Assembly: GCF_014646915.1 (NCBI RefSeq)
Contig: NZ_BMOE01000001.1
Location: 462,568-526,567 of the forward strand
Origin: Deinococcus aquiradiocola
Lineage (GTDB): Bacteria; Deinococcota; Deinococci; Deinococcales; Deinococcaceae
Reading direction: 5' to 3'
DNA length: 64,000 nucleotides
Shown here: in pieces, positions 18,841 through 26,962 of the stretch
Layout of the letters: each line of letters starts with the position of its first letter
Position numbering within the stretch: the first letter of the stretch is position 1
The notes under the pieces: generated by a model
What the model was told of the DNA's origin: nothing
Database searches by the model: none
The model's input: only the letters and a program-made list of their open reading frames with translations
Position numbers and translations under genes: made by a program

Positions 18841-19809
18841 GTGGGCGGCGCGGCGCGTGACGGCTCGGGGCGGGAACACCCTGGACTGATCGTGCCGGGC
18901 CTGCTGCGGGCCTGCGCGGACGCGTTCGGGGCGGACGGCGCGCCCGTCACGCTGGTGAATGCCGGGGTGAACGCCGTGTACCGGGCAGGGCATGTCGCAC
19001 TGCGCTGCTGCCGGGAGGCGGGCGTGCAGGACGTGCCCGGCGTCCGTCACGTACGCGAGGGGGAACTCACCCTGCCGCTTCTGTGGCTGGAACACCTGCA
19101 CGCGCACGGCGCGCCGGTCTGCCGCCCGCTCCGCACCCCGGACGGTGGGGCGGTGCGGCGCGTCCCGCCCGGCTGGCTGGTGACGGCGACCGGCTGGGTG
19201 GACGGCCCGCGCCTGTCGGACCTGCCGTTCACGCCCGCCCGCGCCCGGGAGCTGGGCCGCAGCGTCGGGCAGCTGCACCTCGCGTCGGCCACCTTCAGGC
19301 CGCCGCCCGGCCAGGCGCACCCCTTCGCGCGCTGGACGGACCACTGGGATCGTGCGTCAGGAGGCGCGGCGCGCGACCCCGTGATCCGCGCCGCGCACGC
19401 CCGGCTCGGGCCGCTCGTGCACGCCTGGGCGGTCGAGGACGCCGTCGTCACGCACGGCGACCTGCGTCCCGGCAACGTGATCTTGGACGCGGGCGGGAGC
19501 TGCGTCGTGATCGACTTCGACGAACCGGTCGTCGGTCCTGCCGCGCTCGACCTCGCGCGGGCCGCGATGGAGGCCCTGCTGGCACGGCGCGCCGACGCGG
19601 GCGCTCTGGTAGCCGCGCTGCTGGCCGGGTACCGCGAGGTCCGGCCGCTCGGACACGCGTGGGACGCGCGGATCACGGCACTCGTGGACGCCCGCGCCGT
19701 CCTGATGGCCGCGTGGAGCCTGGAGGACGGCCGGGCCGGACCGGGAAGCGGGAGCGGGCAGGTGGTGAGCGTCCCCGCCCTGAGCGCGTGGCTGAGCCGC
19801 GACGCCTGA
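18841..19809 (+). CDS. Aminoglycoside-phosphotransferase-like kinase
   Basis: This 322-residue protein has the APH/choline-kinase fold. The catalytic loop is VVTHGDLRPGNVILD (Brenner-type HGDxxxxN), followed by the metal-binding CVVIDFDEPVVGPAALDLA in place of the usual IDWE/IDFD segment. The N-terminal lobe is divergent, with NAGVNAVYRAG as the nucleotide-binding loop. These kinases phosphorylate small hydroxylated substrates such as sugars, choline or homoserine; antibiotic resistance is not implied. GTG 18841 is eight bases after the hisG stop, so it may be the third gene of that operon. A link to histidine synthesis is not known. Confidence 0.78.
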   Translation: MGGAARDGSGREHPGLIVPGLLRACADAFGADGAPVTLVNAGVNAVYRAGHVALRCCREAGVQDVPGVRHVREGELTLPLLWLEHLHAHGAPVCRPLRTPDGGAVRRVPPGWLVTATGWVDGPRLSDLPFTPARARELGRSVGQLHLASATFRPPPGQAHPFARWTDHWDRASGGAARDPVIRAAHARLGPLVHAWAVEDAVVTHGDLRPGNVILDAGGSCVVIDFDEPVVGPAALDLARAAMEALLARRADAGALVAALLAGYREVRPLGHAWDARITALVDARAVLMAAWSLEDGRAGPGSGSGQVVSVPALSAWLSRDA

Positions 19810-19842
19810 GCAGGCTGCACCGCTCAGGTCCGGCGTTGGCGT

Positions 19843-22380
19843 CTACTGGCAGAGGGGGGTGGTGCAGAGTTCGACTTCGGCGGCCTGCTCGGTGGGTTTC
19901 ACCATGAGTTTCAGGGACAGCGTGCCGCCGCTGAGGGCGTACGCGTCGCCCTGCGTGGCGTCGAGGGCGGCGGCGTCCACCTGTTTCAGGGCGTTGCGGG
20001 CGTCCACCCACCAGTCGCGGTACAGGTAGGGCGTGCCGGTGTAGGGCAGGTCCACGCGCAGCGACTGGCCGGGCTTCAGCTGTTCCAGACCGAGGCGCAG
20101 GTGGTTGATGCGCGGCAAGCCCAGCGCGTACCGGCCGCCGACGGGGAGGGTGGTGGAGTAGGACGTCCCGGCGGACGGCGTGCCGACCAGCGACACCTGG
20201 CCGCCCGCGCCAGTCACGGTGACGGTGCCGGGCTTCTCGCCGCTGACGGACGAGAACCACAGGCGCAGGAACGGTCCGGCGCACACGCTGGCATTCCATG
20301 CGGCGGTGCGGGTGCAGCCAGGCGTGAGGAGCGGGTTGCTGGCGACGACGGTCCGGCCGGGCGTGCCGGTCACGCTGCCGTCCCGGTCGAGGAACGCGGC
20401 GGCGAGGTCGCCGTCCTTGCCGGGCGTGGGGTCTTCGAGCAGGACGCGGTTGGAAGCGTCCAGCCATTTCAGGCCGCTGGCGGCGTTCTGCGGGCTGAGC
20501 GAGAAGGGGTTCCGGCGGTTGTACCCGAGGCCGCTCGCGCCGCGTTGCGCGGTGGGCGTGAAGCGCGCGAGGGTGGCGTTGCGGACCTCGACGGTGCCGT
20601 CGTAGAACTCGAAGCCGCGGATGGGGAAGGTCGCGTCCCACGGGCGCGGGAGGGAGCGGCCGCCGTCGCCGGTCGCTTCCCAGCTGGGCGGGTGCCCGGC
20701 GTTGCTGGTCTCCCCCACCAGCAGCGTGCCGTCGCTGGCGGTGTCCTGCGCGGCGAAGGTCACGCCGACGGCGTTGTCGGCGAGGGTGCCGCCCTGCAGG
20801 AGTTGCGTGTCGCCGCGCAGCCACACGCCCCGGTCGCGGTTCTTGAAGGCCGTGAAGTCCCTGAAGGTCGCCTGCACGGGCGCGCTCCTGGAGTCGGCGG
20901 GGGTGGTGCGGGGGCGGTAGCTCATGACCTCGGTGCTGCTGCCGTCCGCCTGGTTGCCGTTGTCGACGTTCAGGCCTCGGGTGGCGCTGTGCGCGACGTT
21001 GCCGCTGAAGGTGCCGAGCGGGGTGCGGCGCGGCCACGTGTTCGCTCCGGCGGCGGCGCTGAGGCCGGTGGGGTGTTCCGGCAGGGCGTACCAGAAGCCG
21101 GTGCCGTCCACGCCTGCGGCGACGTTGCCGGTGAAGGTGTTGGCGGGGTTGGTGATCCAGTACCCGGCGGGCGTCTTGTCGCTCGTGAGGAGCGGCGTCT
21201 CGCCGAGTTTGCTGTCGGGCGCGCGGACGCGCATGGCGAGGTTGCCGCTGAAGGTGTTGCCGGTCTCGGCGCCGTCCTCCATGAAGAAGCAGTGGCCGGT
21301 CGTGCCGTACGCGACGTTGCCGCTCACGGTGAGGTCGTTCGTGCCGTGCACGGTCACGCAGCGGTTGTACAGGTCGTGCAGGCTGCTGTCCCGCAGGTAC
21401 GACCCGGACGCGCTGCCCAGCATGTGGAAGTGCAGCGGATAGCGGCGCAGGGTGTTGCGCTGGCCCATGCGGTTCAGTTCGGTCCCTTCGATGCGGGCCG
21501 TGCCGCCGGTCATGACCATGACGTGCCCGCCCCGGCCGCTGGTCACGCTGTCGTCGCCGGACTGCACGAGGACGTTGCGGCTCAGGAGGCCCACCTCGGC
21601 GCGCTCGTCGACGGCCTGCAGCGGCGCCTGCTCGCGGTCGCCCCAGTGGGTGTTCGTGAGCGGCTGCGCGAGCGTCACGGTGCGCCCGGAGACGCTGCGG
21701 ACGACGGCCTGCTCGCTCTGCGCGGGGTCGTAGTCGGTGCTGGCCAGCGCGATCAGGTCGCCCTGCTGCCAGTCGGGCGGCGTGTCGAGCGTCAGGGTGC
21801 TGCTGCCCGCGCGGGCCGTCTGGGCGAGGCGCGTCCAGGGGAGGCGTTTCTGGCCGTGCAGTTCGAGGTGGCCGCCCATCACGCCGAGCACGCGGTCGCC
21901 CATGCCCATCACGTCCTCGCCGGGCGTGGCGTCCGTGAGGGTGATGGTGGCGCGGTGCGTGTAGGGCGCGGCCTCGGTGCCGATCGTCAGGGTGCCTTCC
22001 AGCATGATCCAGTCGGTGCTGAGGGTCAGGTCGCCCGTGTCCGCGAAGGTGAGGGCGCTGCCGCCGGGGACGGTGAGGCCCGCGAGGGCGGGCGGGCTCA
22101 CGTCGAGCAGCATGCTGACGCCCGCGGGCACGCTGACCCTGTCGCCCTGCACGGGGACCTTCCCGCCGGGCCAGCTGGCGGGGTCGCTCCAGCGGGCGGT
22201 GGGGGCGGGGACGCTCGGCGGGACCGGGGCGGGCGCCGGGGTCGGGGCGGTGGGGGTGCCCGTCGTCGGAGTGCCGGTGGTGGGCGTACCGGCAGTGGGT
22301 GTGGTGGGGGCGGTGCTGCTCCCGCCACCGCAGGATGCGAGGAGCAGGGCGAGGGTGCAGGCCAGCAGCGGCTTGAGCAT
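19843..22380 (-). CDS. Secreted lipoprotein with G8 domain and CEMIP/TMEM2-like beta-helix
   Basis: This 845-residue protein has a lipoprotein signal (LLLASC, Cys17), a Pro/Thr/Gly repeat linker (residues 20-60), a G8 domain (about 62-150, from RWSDPASWPGGKVP to IMLEGTLTIG) and a long beta-helix region. Blocks diagnostic of the animal CEMIP/TMEM2 family are present: VGLLSRNVLV (263-272), RRYPLHFHM (312-320), NRCVTVHGTNDL (339-350) and GHCFFMEDG (362-370). CEMIP and TMEM2 are needed for hyaluronan depolymerisation in animals, so a surface polysaccharide-processing role is inferred, not shown. ATG 22380 is leaderless (TACCCT at 22387-22392). Confidence 0.85.
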   Translation of the reverse strand: MLKPLLACTLALLLASCGGGSSTAPTTPTAGTPTTGTPTTGTPTAPTPAPAPVPPSVPAPTARWSDPASWPGGKVPVQGDRVSVPAGVSMLLDVSPPALAGLTVPGGSALTFADTGDLTLSTDWIMLEGTLTIGTEAAPYTHRATITLTDATPGEDVMGMGDRVLGVMGGHLELHGQKRLPWTRLAQTARAGSSTLTLDTPPDWQQGDLIALASTDYDPAQSEQAVVRSVSGRTVTLAQPLTNTHWGDREQAPLQAVDERAEVGLLSRNVLVQSGDDSVTSGRGGHVMVMTGGTARIEGTELNRMGQRNTLRRYPLHFHMLGSASGSYLRDSSLHDLYNRCVTVHGTNDLTVSGNVAYGTTGHCFFMEDGAETGNTFSGNLAMRVRAPDSKLGETPLLTSDKTPAGYWITNPANTFTGNVAAGVDGTGFWYALPEHPTGLSAAAGANTWPRRTPLGTFSGNVAHSATRGLNVDNGNQADGSSTEVMSYRPRTTPADSRSAPVQATFRDFTAFKNRDRGVWLRGDTQLLQGGTLADNAVGVTFAAQDTASDGTLLVGETSNAGHPPSWEATGDGGRSLPRPWDATFPIRGFEFYDGTVEVRNATLARFTPTAQRGASGLGYNRRNPFSLSPQNAASGLKWLDASNRVLLEDPTPGKDGDLAAAFLDRDGSVTGTPGRTVVASNPLLTPGCTRTAAWNASVCAGPFLRLWFSSVSGEKPGTVTVTGAGGQVSLVGTPSAGTSYSTTLPVGGRYALGLPRINHLRLGLEQLKPGQSLRVDLPYTGTPYLYRDWWVDARNALKQVDAAALDATQGDAYALSGGTLSLKLMVKPTEQAAEVELCTTPLCQ

Positions 22381-22489
22381 ACCTTCAGGGTACAGGGGCG
22401 GCCGGGCACGGGACGTGAAGAACTTGGCCGCCCGCCGGGAGTTCCGGGGGCGGCCAGCCGGGCCTGTCGTGAAGGTGGTCAGGGTGCGG

Positions 22490-23539
22490 TCAGCGGGTCT
22501 CGCTGTGAACGTCGAGGCTGCCCGCCACCGCGTCCCGCACGCGCTTCTGCGAGTCGTTGACCTCCACGCTGGCCCGCTCGCCGTCCTCGAGGTTCATCAC
22601 GAAGTGATCCCCTTCCAGCCGCACGGAACTCACGATCTGCTCGTCGCCCTGCGGGCGCGTGCGGGCGCGCAGCTCCACGTAACGGCTGAGCGGCGTGCGG
22701 ATCACCTTCGGGGCGAGCACCTCCTCCACCTGGAAGATCCCGCCGGAGTTGTTCATGGTCACGTCGATCAGCACGGGCTTGCTGTCGCCGCGCGTGATGA
22801 CGACCTGATCCACCGCCAGCGCCGAGATGCTGTGAATGTCCACCGAGCCGAGCGAGAAGGCCTTGCGGCCGCGGCCCTTGGTGATGTCGGTCCCGTCGGC
22901 GACAGCGACGATGCCGCCCTCCACCGTGAGCGGCGGCGGGTTCAGGTCGTGGCAGTTGATGCCGTGCAGGATGAAGGCGCGCACCTTCGTGCGTTTGAAC
23001 ACGTCCGGGTACAGCGGCTCTAGGATGCGGTCGATGATGGGCCGCGCGAGGTGCACGCCGTGCTGCTCGTGCCCGGCGCGGTGCACCTGGTTGCCGATGT
23101 CGTGCAGCATGGTGGACAGCAGCACCACGAGGAACACGTCGCCCTCGTCGCCGATGCCGCTCTCGATCAGGTCGGGGCGCACGCCGCCCTCCAGCAGCAG
23201 TTCGAGGATGGCGAGGCTGGACGCGCCGGTCACGAAGGCGTGCACGCGCCCGTGGTCGTTGTACCCGAGCTTGCGCATGGTGATGTAGTTCGCCATGTCC
23301 CAGCACGCGAGCGCTTCCGGGTCGCGGATGAGCGCCTCGAAGGCGGCCGTGGCGAGCGGGTAGTCGCGCAGGTCCTCGCGGATGGCCGCGCCGAGCGCCT
23401 CGATGAGCTTGGCACGCGGCGTGGCGAACTCGATGGTGCGCTGACCGGTGCGGCCCGTCAGTTCCTGCATGGTGCCGCCGGACACGTTGATGGTCAGCAT
23501 GTCGCCGGTCGGGCGGTCGTCGGGCGGAGGGACGTTCAC
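22490..23539 (-). CDS. HD-domain metal-dependent phosphohydrolase
   Basis: This 349-residue protein has an HD domain; the metal-binding HD pair is in STMLHDIGNQVHRAGHEQHG (about 147-166), with further conserved ILHGINCHDLN and GGIVAVADGTDITKGRGR blocks (the latter containing the distal Asp). The C-terminal ~100 residues form a separate beta-rich domain. HD proteins hydrolyse nucleotides, cyclic nucleotides or (p)ppGpp; the substrate here is unknown. The start is taken as GTG 23539, which overlaps the TGA of an upstream micro-ORF; ATG 23500, 13 codons in, is an alternative. Confidence 0.8.
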   Translation of the reverse strand: MNVPPPDDRPTGDMLTINVSGGTMQELTGRTGQRTIEFATPRAKLIEALGAAIREDLRDYPLATAAFEALIRDPEALACWDMANYITMRKLGYNDHGRVHAFVTGASSLAILELLLEGGVRPDLIESGIGDEGDVFLVVLLSTMLHDIGNQVHRAGHEQHGVHLARPIIDRILEPLYPDVFKRTKVRAFILHGINCHDLNPPPLTVEGGIVAVADGTDITKGRGRKAFSLGSVDIHSISALAVDQVVITRGDSKPVLIDVTMNNSGGIFQVEEVLAPKVIRTPLSRYVELRARTRPQGDEQIVSSVRLEGDHFVMNLEDGERASVEVNDSQKRVRDAVAGSLDVHSETR

Positions 23540-23616
23540 GCGTGCCCCCGCGTGGGGCGCGCGTGCGGGCAGGGGAGCGTGAGGCGGGCGGGGAGGAGTG
23601 AAGGGTGGCGCGTCAC
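23536..23616 (-). CDS. Candidate 26-codon ORF coupled to the HD-hydrolase gene
   Basis: On the minus strand, a consensus AGGAGG (23627-23622) lies five bases before GTG 23616, which opens a 26-codon frame ending in TGA at 23538-23536. That TGA overlaps the HD gene GTG (GTGA). The HD gene itself has no ribosome-binding site or close -10 box, so it may depend on this ORF. The predicted peptide is Arg/Pro/His-rich, begins VTRHPSLLPARLTL and ends TRGHA. The final 15 bases, CGGGGGCACGCGTGA, are identical to the end of the micro-ORF before mreC. Confidence 0.5.
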   Translation of the reverse strand: MTRHPSLLPARLTLPCPHARPTRGHA

Positions 23617-23696
23617 GTGGACCTCCTGGGACGGCGGGCGGTCAGCCGGTGAGCGGTCACGGGCCGACCCGGGTGGACGGGAAGACAGGCGGCGCG

Positions 23697-24494
23697 TCAC
23701 TCGCCCTTGAAGTTCGCCTTGCGCTTGTCGAGGAAGGCCTGCGTGCCTTCCTTGAAGTCCTGCGTGGCGACCGTCATGCCGAACATGTCCGCCTCGATCT
23801 CCAGGCCGAGTTCCAGGGTGGTGTCCAGGCCGCGCCGCACCGCTTCCTTCACGAGGGACAGGGCGATGGGAGCGTTCTTGAGCATGGTTTCGGCCACCTC
23901 GCGCGCCTTCTGGAGGGGGTTGTCGGCCACGTAGTTCACGAGGCCCATCGCGAGGGCCTCCTCGGCGCCCACCTGGCGGGCCGTGAGCATCATGTCGAGC
24001 GCGCGGCCCGCCCCGATCAGGCGTGAGAGGCGCTGCGTGCCGCCGAAGCCGGGCAGCAGGCCGAGCGTCACTTCGGGCAGGCCGACGCGGGCGGTCTTCG
24101 CGGCGACGCGCACGTCGCAGGCGAGCGCGAGTTCCAGTCCGCCGCCAAGCGCGTACCCGTTGATGGCCGCGATGGTCGGGATGGGCAGCGACGCGATGCC
24201 GTGCATGACGTCCTGCCCGGCGAGCGCCATCTCACGGCCCGCGAAGACGCCTTCCAGCTGCGCGAGTTCGGAGATGTCGGCGCCCGCGACGAAGGCCTTG
24301 TCGCCCGCGCCCGTGATGATGAGGGCGGCGATCTCGGCGTTCTCGGCGACGATGTCGGTCACCTGCGCGAGTTCGGAGAGCGTCTCGCCGTTCAGGGCGT
24401 TCAGGGCGCTCTGGCGGTTCACGGTGAGCACGGCGAGCGGGCCGTGCTGGTCGATCTGCAGGGTTCTGAACTCGTATTCCTCGAACATGGTCAT
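23697..24494 (-). CDS. Enoyl-CoA hydratase/isomerase family protein
   Basis: This 265-residue crotonase-fold protein should hydrate trans-2-enoyl-CoA in fatty-acid beta-oxidation. The CoA-binding AFVAGADISEL (oxyanion hole) and the INGYALGGGLELALACDVRVA signature are present, with the two catalytic acidic positions in GGGLELALACD and GLPEVTLGLLPGFGGTQRL (E) as in rat mitochondrial hydratase and PaaF. The start is ATG 24494 (a second ATG is two codons in). CAGACT sits six bases upstream, the same sequence context as before the acuI-like gene at 61301. Confidence 0.9.
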   Translation of the reverse strand: MTMFEEYEFRTLQIDQHGPLAVLTVNRQSALNALNGETLSELAQVTDIVAENAEIAALIITGAGDKAFVAGADISELAQLEGVFAGREMALAGQDVMHGIASLPIPTIAAINGYALGGGLELALACDVRVAAKTARVGLPEVTLGLLPGFGGTQRLSRLIGAGRALDMMLTARQVGAEEALAMGLVNYVADNPLQKAREVAETMLKNAPIALSLVKEAVRRGLDTTLELGLEIEADMFGMTVATQDFKEGTQAFLDKRKANFKGE

Positions 24495-24861
24495 GGGTTC
24501 AGTCTGCCATACCGGCCCCGCGTGAACGGCGCGGCCGCGCTCCTGGCCGCATGCCATGACTTCGGAGCGTCCGGGAGGCCCGAACCCGATGAGAAAGCAC
24601 TCATGAGGCGTATGACCCAAGGTCCAGTTAGCTTTGTCATCTGAGAACGTTCTCAGGCGTGCTGCATGGCTTCCGGCGTTCTCATCAGATGATAGCCCAT
24701 ATGAGAGAGTCGCACGCAGACCTCATAAGTGAAGAACGTGCCGTGCGTTACAGCTCACCCGGAGCGGCCCGCCTCCATCTGAATTCACAGGCCGCTCACG
24801 CGAAGTTCTTACGGTGAGAGTCAGGCAGCTACGAAGTGGCCGCAACCGAGGAGAACCAACC
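24495..24861. promoter_or_regulatory. 367-bp divergent control region with 16-bp palindrome
   Basis: This gene-free stretch separates the divergent enoyl-CoA hydratase and SLH-protein genes and is less GC-rich than its surroundings. It contains a perfect 16-bp palindrome CTGAGAACGTTCTCAG at 24641-24656, and related half-sites: TGAGAA at about 24590, CTCATGAG at 24600-24607, TTCTCATC at about 24679, CATATGAGAG at about 24698 and CTCATAAG at about 24722. The spacing suggests cooperative binding of a dimeric regulator. A TACGGT at 24810-24815 is a weak -10 candidate for the SLH gene. Confidence 0.55.
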
Positions 24862-26088
24862 ATGCACATTCAGAACACCAAAATCCTGACCATCGCTTCC
24901 ACCCTGGCCCTCGCTCTCGGCGTCGCCGGCGCGCAGACCGCTCCCGCCGCCACGACCGCCACCACCACGCAGGTCACCACCTTCACCGACGTGCCCGCCG
25001 GCCACTGGGCCAAGGACGCCGTCGACGTGATCGTGCAGAAGGGCCTCATCCAGGGCTTCCCGGACGGCACCTTCCGTGGCAACGAGAACCTCACCCGTTA
25101 CCAGGCCGCGCTGATCTTCTACCGCCTCCTGCAGAGCGGCACCCTGAGCAGCGGCAGCGTCAGCAGCACCGACATGACCACCATTGCCAACGGCATCCAG
25201 GAAGTGTCCACCGAGCTCGCCAGCGTCAGCAGCCGCGTCAGCGACCTCGAGAAGCTGACCGCCGACCAGCAGGCCCGCATCACGGCCCTGGAGACGCAGG
25301 CCGCGACCCTCAACAGCAGCGCCGCCAGCACCGACACGACCGCCCTCACCGCCCGCATCGACGCGCTCGAGACGGCCGTGAAGAACATCCCCGCAGGCCC
25401 CACCGGCCCTCAGGGTCCCGCTGGCCCTGCCGGCAGCGCCGCGAACACCACCGCCCTCGAAGCTCGCCTCGCGGCACTCGAAGCGCGCGTGAACGCCCAG
25501 CCCGCCACCAGCACCACCACGACCACCACCAACAACACCACCAACCCCAGCACCATCGTGATCGGTGACACCGGCACGCCCGCCACCACGGCCAGCAACG
25601 CGGGCCGCCTGTACGTCGGCGCGAACTACGACTACTCGCTCGGCGGCAACCAGGAGCGCGGCAGTTACGGCGCCGTCGTCGGCACGACCCAGGCGATCGG
25701 CCCGGTCGGCGCGCAGGTCTCCGTGGACTACGAGCCCAAGAACGGCACCATCAACGCCGACGCGAGCGCCACCTACCGCATCAACGACGGCGGCACCATC
25801 TCCCCCTACGTCGGCGCCGGGTTCGGCCTGACGAGCAGCAAGACCCGCGACACCGCGAACCGCAACGTGGCCGCCACGACCGGTACGAGCACCGACTACT
25901 CCGTCAACGGTCTGGTCGGCGTGGACTACAAGTTCACGGACAGCATCGGCGTGTACGCCGAGGCGATGGGCCGCTACTACATCACGAACAGCGGCATCGG
26001 CACCGGCCTCGACGGCAACACCACGACCGGCGCGAACAAGTCCGGGTTCGGCAGCACCGCCAAGGCGGGCCTGAAGTTCTTCTTCTGA
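24862..26088 (+). CDS. SLH-domain envelope protein with coiled coil, collagen-like patch and C-terminal beta domain
   Basis: This 408-residue exported protein has a signal peptide (residues 1-24), then one SLH domain (about 39-90: FTDVPAGHWAKDAVDVIVQKG, FPDGTFRGNENLTRYQAALI), which binds pyruvylated secondary cell-wall polymer or peptidoglycan. A helical coiled-coil region (about 105-175 and 197-212) is interrupted by a short Gly-Pro-X patch (179-191, GPTGPQGPAGPAG). After a Thr-rich linker the last ~170 residues have alternating strands ending in Phe (LKFFF), like an outer-membrane barrel. This layout fits the Deinococcus-Thermus SlpA-type tether linking wall and outer membrane. GAGGAG precedes ATG 24862. 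Confidence 0.88.
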   Translation: MHIQNTKILTIASTLALALGVAGAQTAPAATTATTTQVTTFTDVPAGHWAKDAVDVIVQKGLIQGFPDGTFRGNENLTRYQAALIFYRLLQSGTLSSGSVSSTDMTTIANGIQEVSTELASVSSRVSDLEKLTADQQARITALETQAATLNSSAASTDTTALTARIDALETAVKNIPAGPTGPQGPAGPAGSAANTTALEARLAALEARVNAQPATSTTTTTTNNTTNPSTIVIGDTGTPATTASNAGRLYVGANYDYSLGGNQERGSYGAVVGTTQAIGPVGAQVSVDYEPKNGTINADASATYRINDGGTISPYVGAGFGLTSSKTRDTANRNVAATTGTSTDYSVNGLVGVDYKFTDSIGVYAEAMGRYYITNSGIGTGLDGNTTTGANKSGFGSTAKAGLKFFF

Positions 26089-26109
26089 TCGCCTGAACAG
26101 ATAGACCCC

Positions 26110-26139
26110 GAACGCCCCCTCCGTACGGAGGGGGCGTTC
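26110..26139. terminator. Bidirectional terminator after the SLH gene
   Basis: A perfect 30-base palindrome, about 13 bp of stem around GTAC, lies 21 bp after the SLH gene and before the convergent ABC ATPase end; TCTCG follows on the plus strand. Confidence 0.85.
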
Positions 26140-26166
26140 TCGTGCGTCACGGACGGGGCGGGGGCT

Positions 26167-26892
26167 TCAGTGGGCGCTGAGGTGCCCGTCGAGGAGGTGC
26201 AGGCGGCGGTCGGCGCGGGTCGCCATGTGTTCGTCGTGCGTGACGAGCAGCACGCCGGTCCCGTGCTGGCGGGCGAGGGCGATCATGAGGTCGCTGACGG
26301 CGACGGCGTTGCCGCTGTCGAGGCTGCCGGTGGGTTCGTCGGCGAGCAGGATGGCGGGCCGCGCGACGAGGGCGCGGGCGAGCGCGACGCGCTGGCGTTC
26401 CCCGCCGCTCAGCTGGGCAGGCATGGCGTGCTCGCGGCCCTGGAGGCCCACGGCGTGCAGCAGGGTGCGGGCGGCGTCCGTGAGGTCCTGGCGGAGCAGG
26501 AGACCCGGCACGCGCAGGTTGTCGAGGACCGTCAGGTCCTGCAGCAGGTAGTGGTGCTGGAAGACCAGGCCGACGGACGCGGCGCGCAGGCGGGCGCGGC
26601 CCTGACTGTCGAGCGTGTCGGCGCGCGTGCCGCCCCACAGGACCTCACCGTGGTCGGGACGGTCGAGTCCGCCCAGGAGGTGCAGAAGGGTGCTCTTGCC
26701 GCTGCCGGACGGGCCGGTCACGGCGACCACCTCGCCGCGCGCGACGCTGAGGGTCACGCCGTGCAGTACGTCCTGCCCGCCGAAGCCATGCCGGACGGCC
26801 CGGGCCTCCAGGGCGGGCGGGTGGGTGGCGGGTGCTGGCGCGGCAGAGGCGGGGTGGGTGGCTGGCGGGGTCACGGGCCGATGGTAATGCAT
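26167..26892 (-). CDS. ABC transporter ATP-binding protein, MacB/LolD type
   Basis: This protein of about 241 residues has a complete ABC ATPase: Walker A GPSGSGKST, Q-loop VFQHHYLL, signature LSGGERQRVALARAL, Walker B ILLADEPTGSLDS and H-loop VTHDEH. The DEPTGxLDS form is typical of the MacB/LolD/FtsE group, which powers lipoprotein release or efflux permeases. No permease gene is adjacent, so its partner must lie elsewhere. The start is uncertain: ATG 26892 is chosen, but GTG 26874 is also possible; neither has a good ribosome-binding site, and the N-terminal ~20 residues are Pro/Ala-rich. Confidence 0.85.
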   Translation of the reverse strand: MHYHRPVTPPATHPASAAPAPATHPPALEARAVRHGFGGQDVLHGVTLSVARGEVVAVTGPSGSGKSTLLHLLGGLDRPDHGEVLWGGTRADTLDSQGRARLRAASVGLVFQHHYLLQDLTVLDNLRVPGLLLRQDLTDAARTLLHAVGLQGREHAMPAQLSGGERQRVALARALVARPAILLADEPTGSLDSGNAVAVSDLMIALARQHGTGVLLVTHDEHMATRADRRLHLLDGHLSAH

Positions 26893-26962
26893 CCCCGTGA
26901 GGGCCGCCCGGCGTGGGCCGTGCCGGGTGCGGCGCTCATGCGGGCGTGGCAGGCTGACAGGC

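Noticed and set aside
18841..19809. Phosphotransferase considered as an aminoglycoside-resistance gene
   Set aside because: Only general APH-fold motifs are visible, and the position after hisG suggests metabolic use; resistance cannot be inferred.
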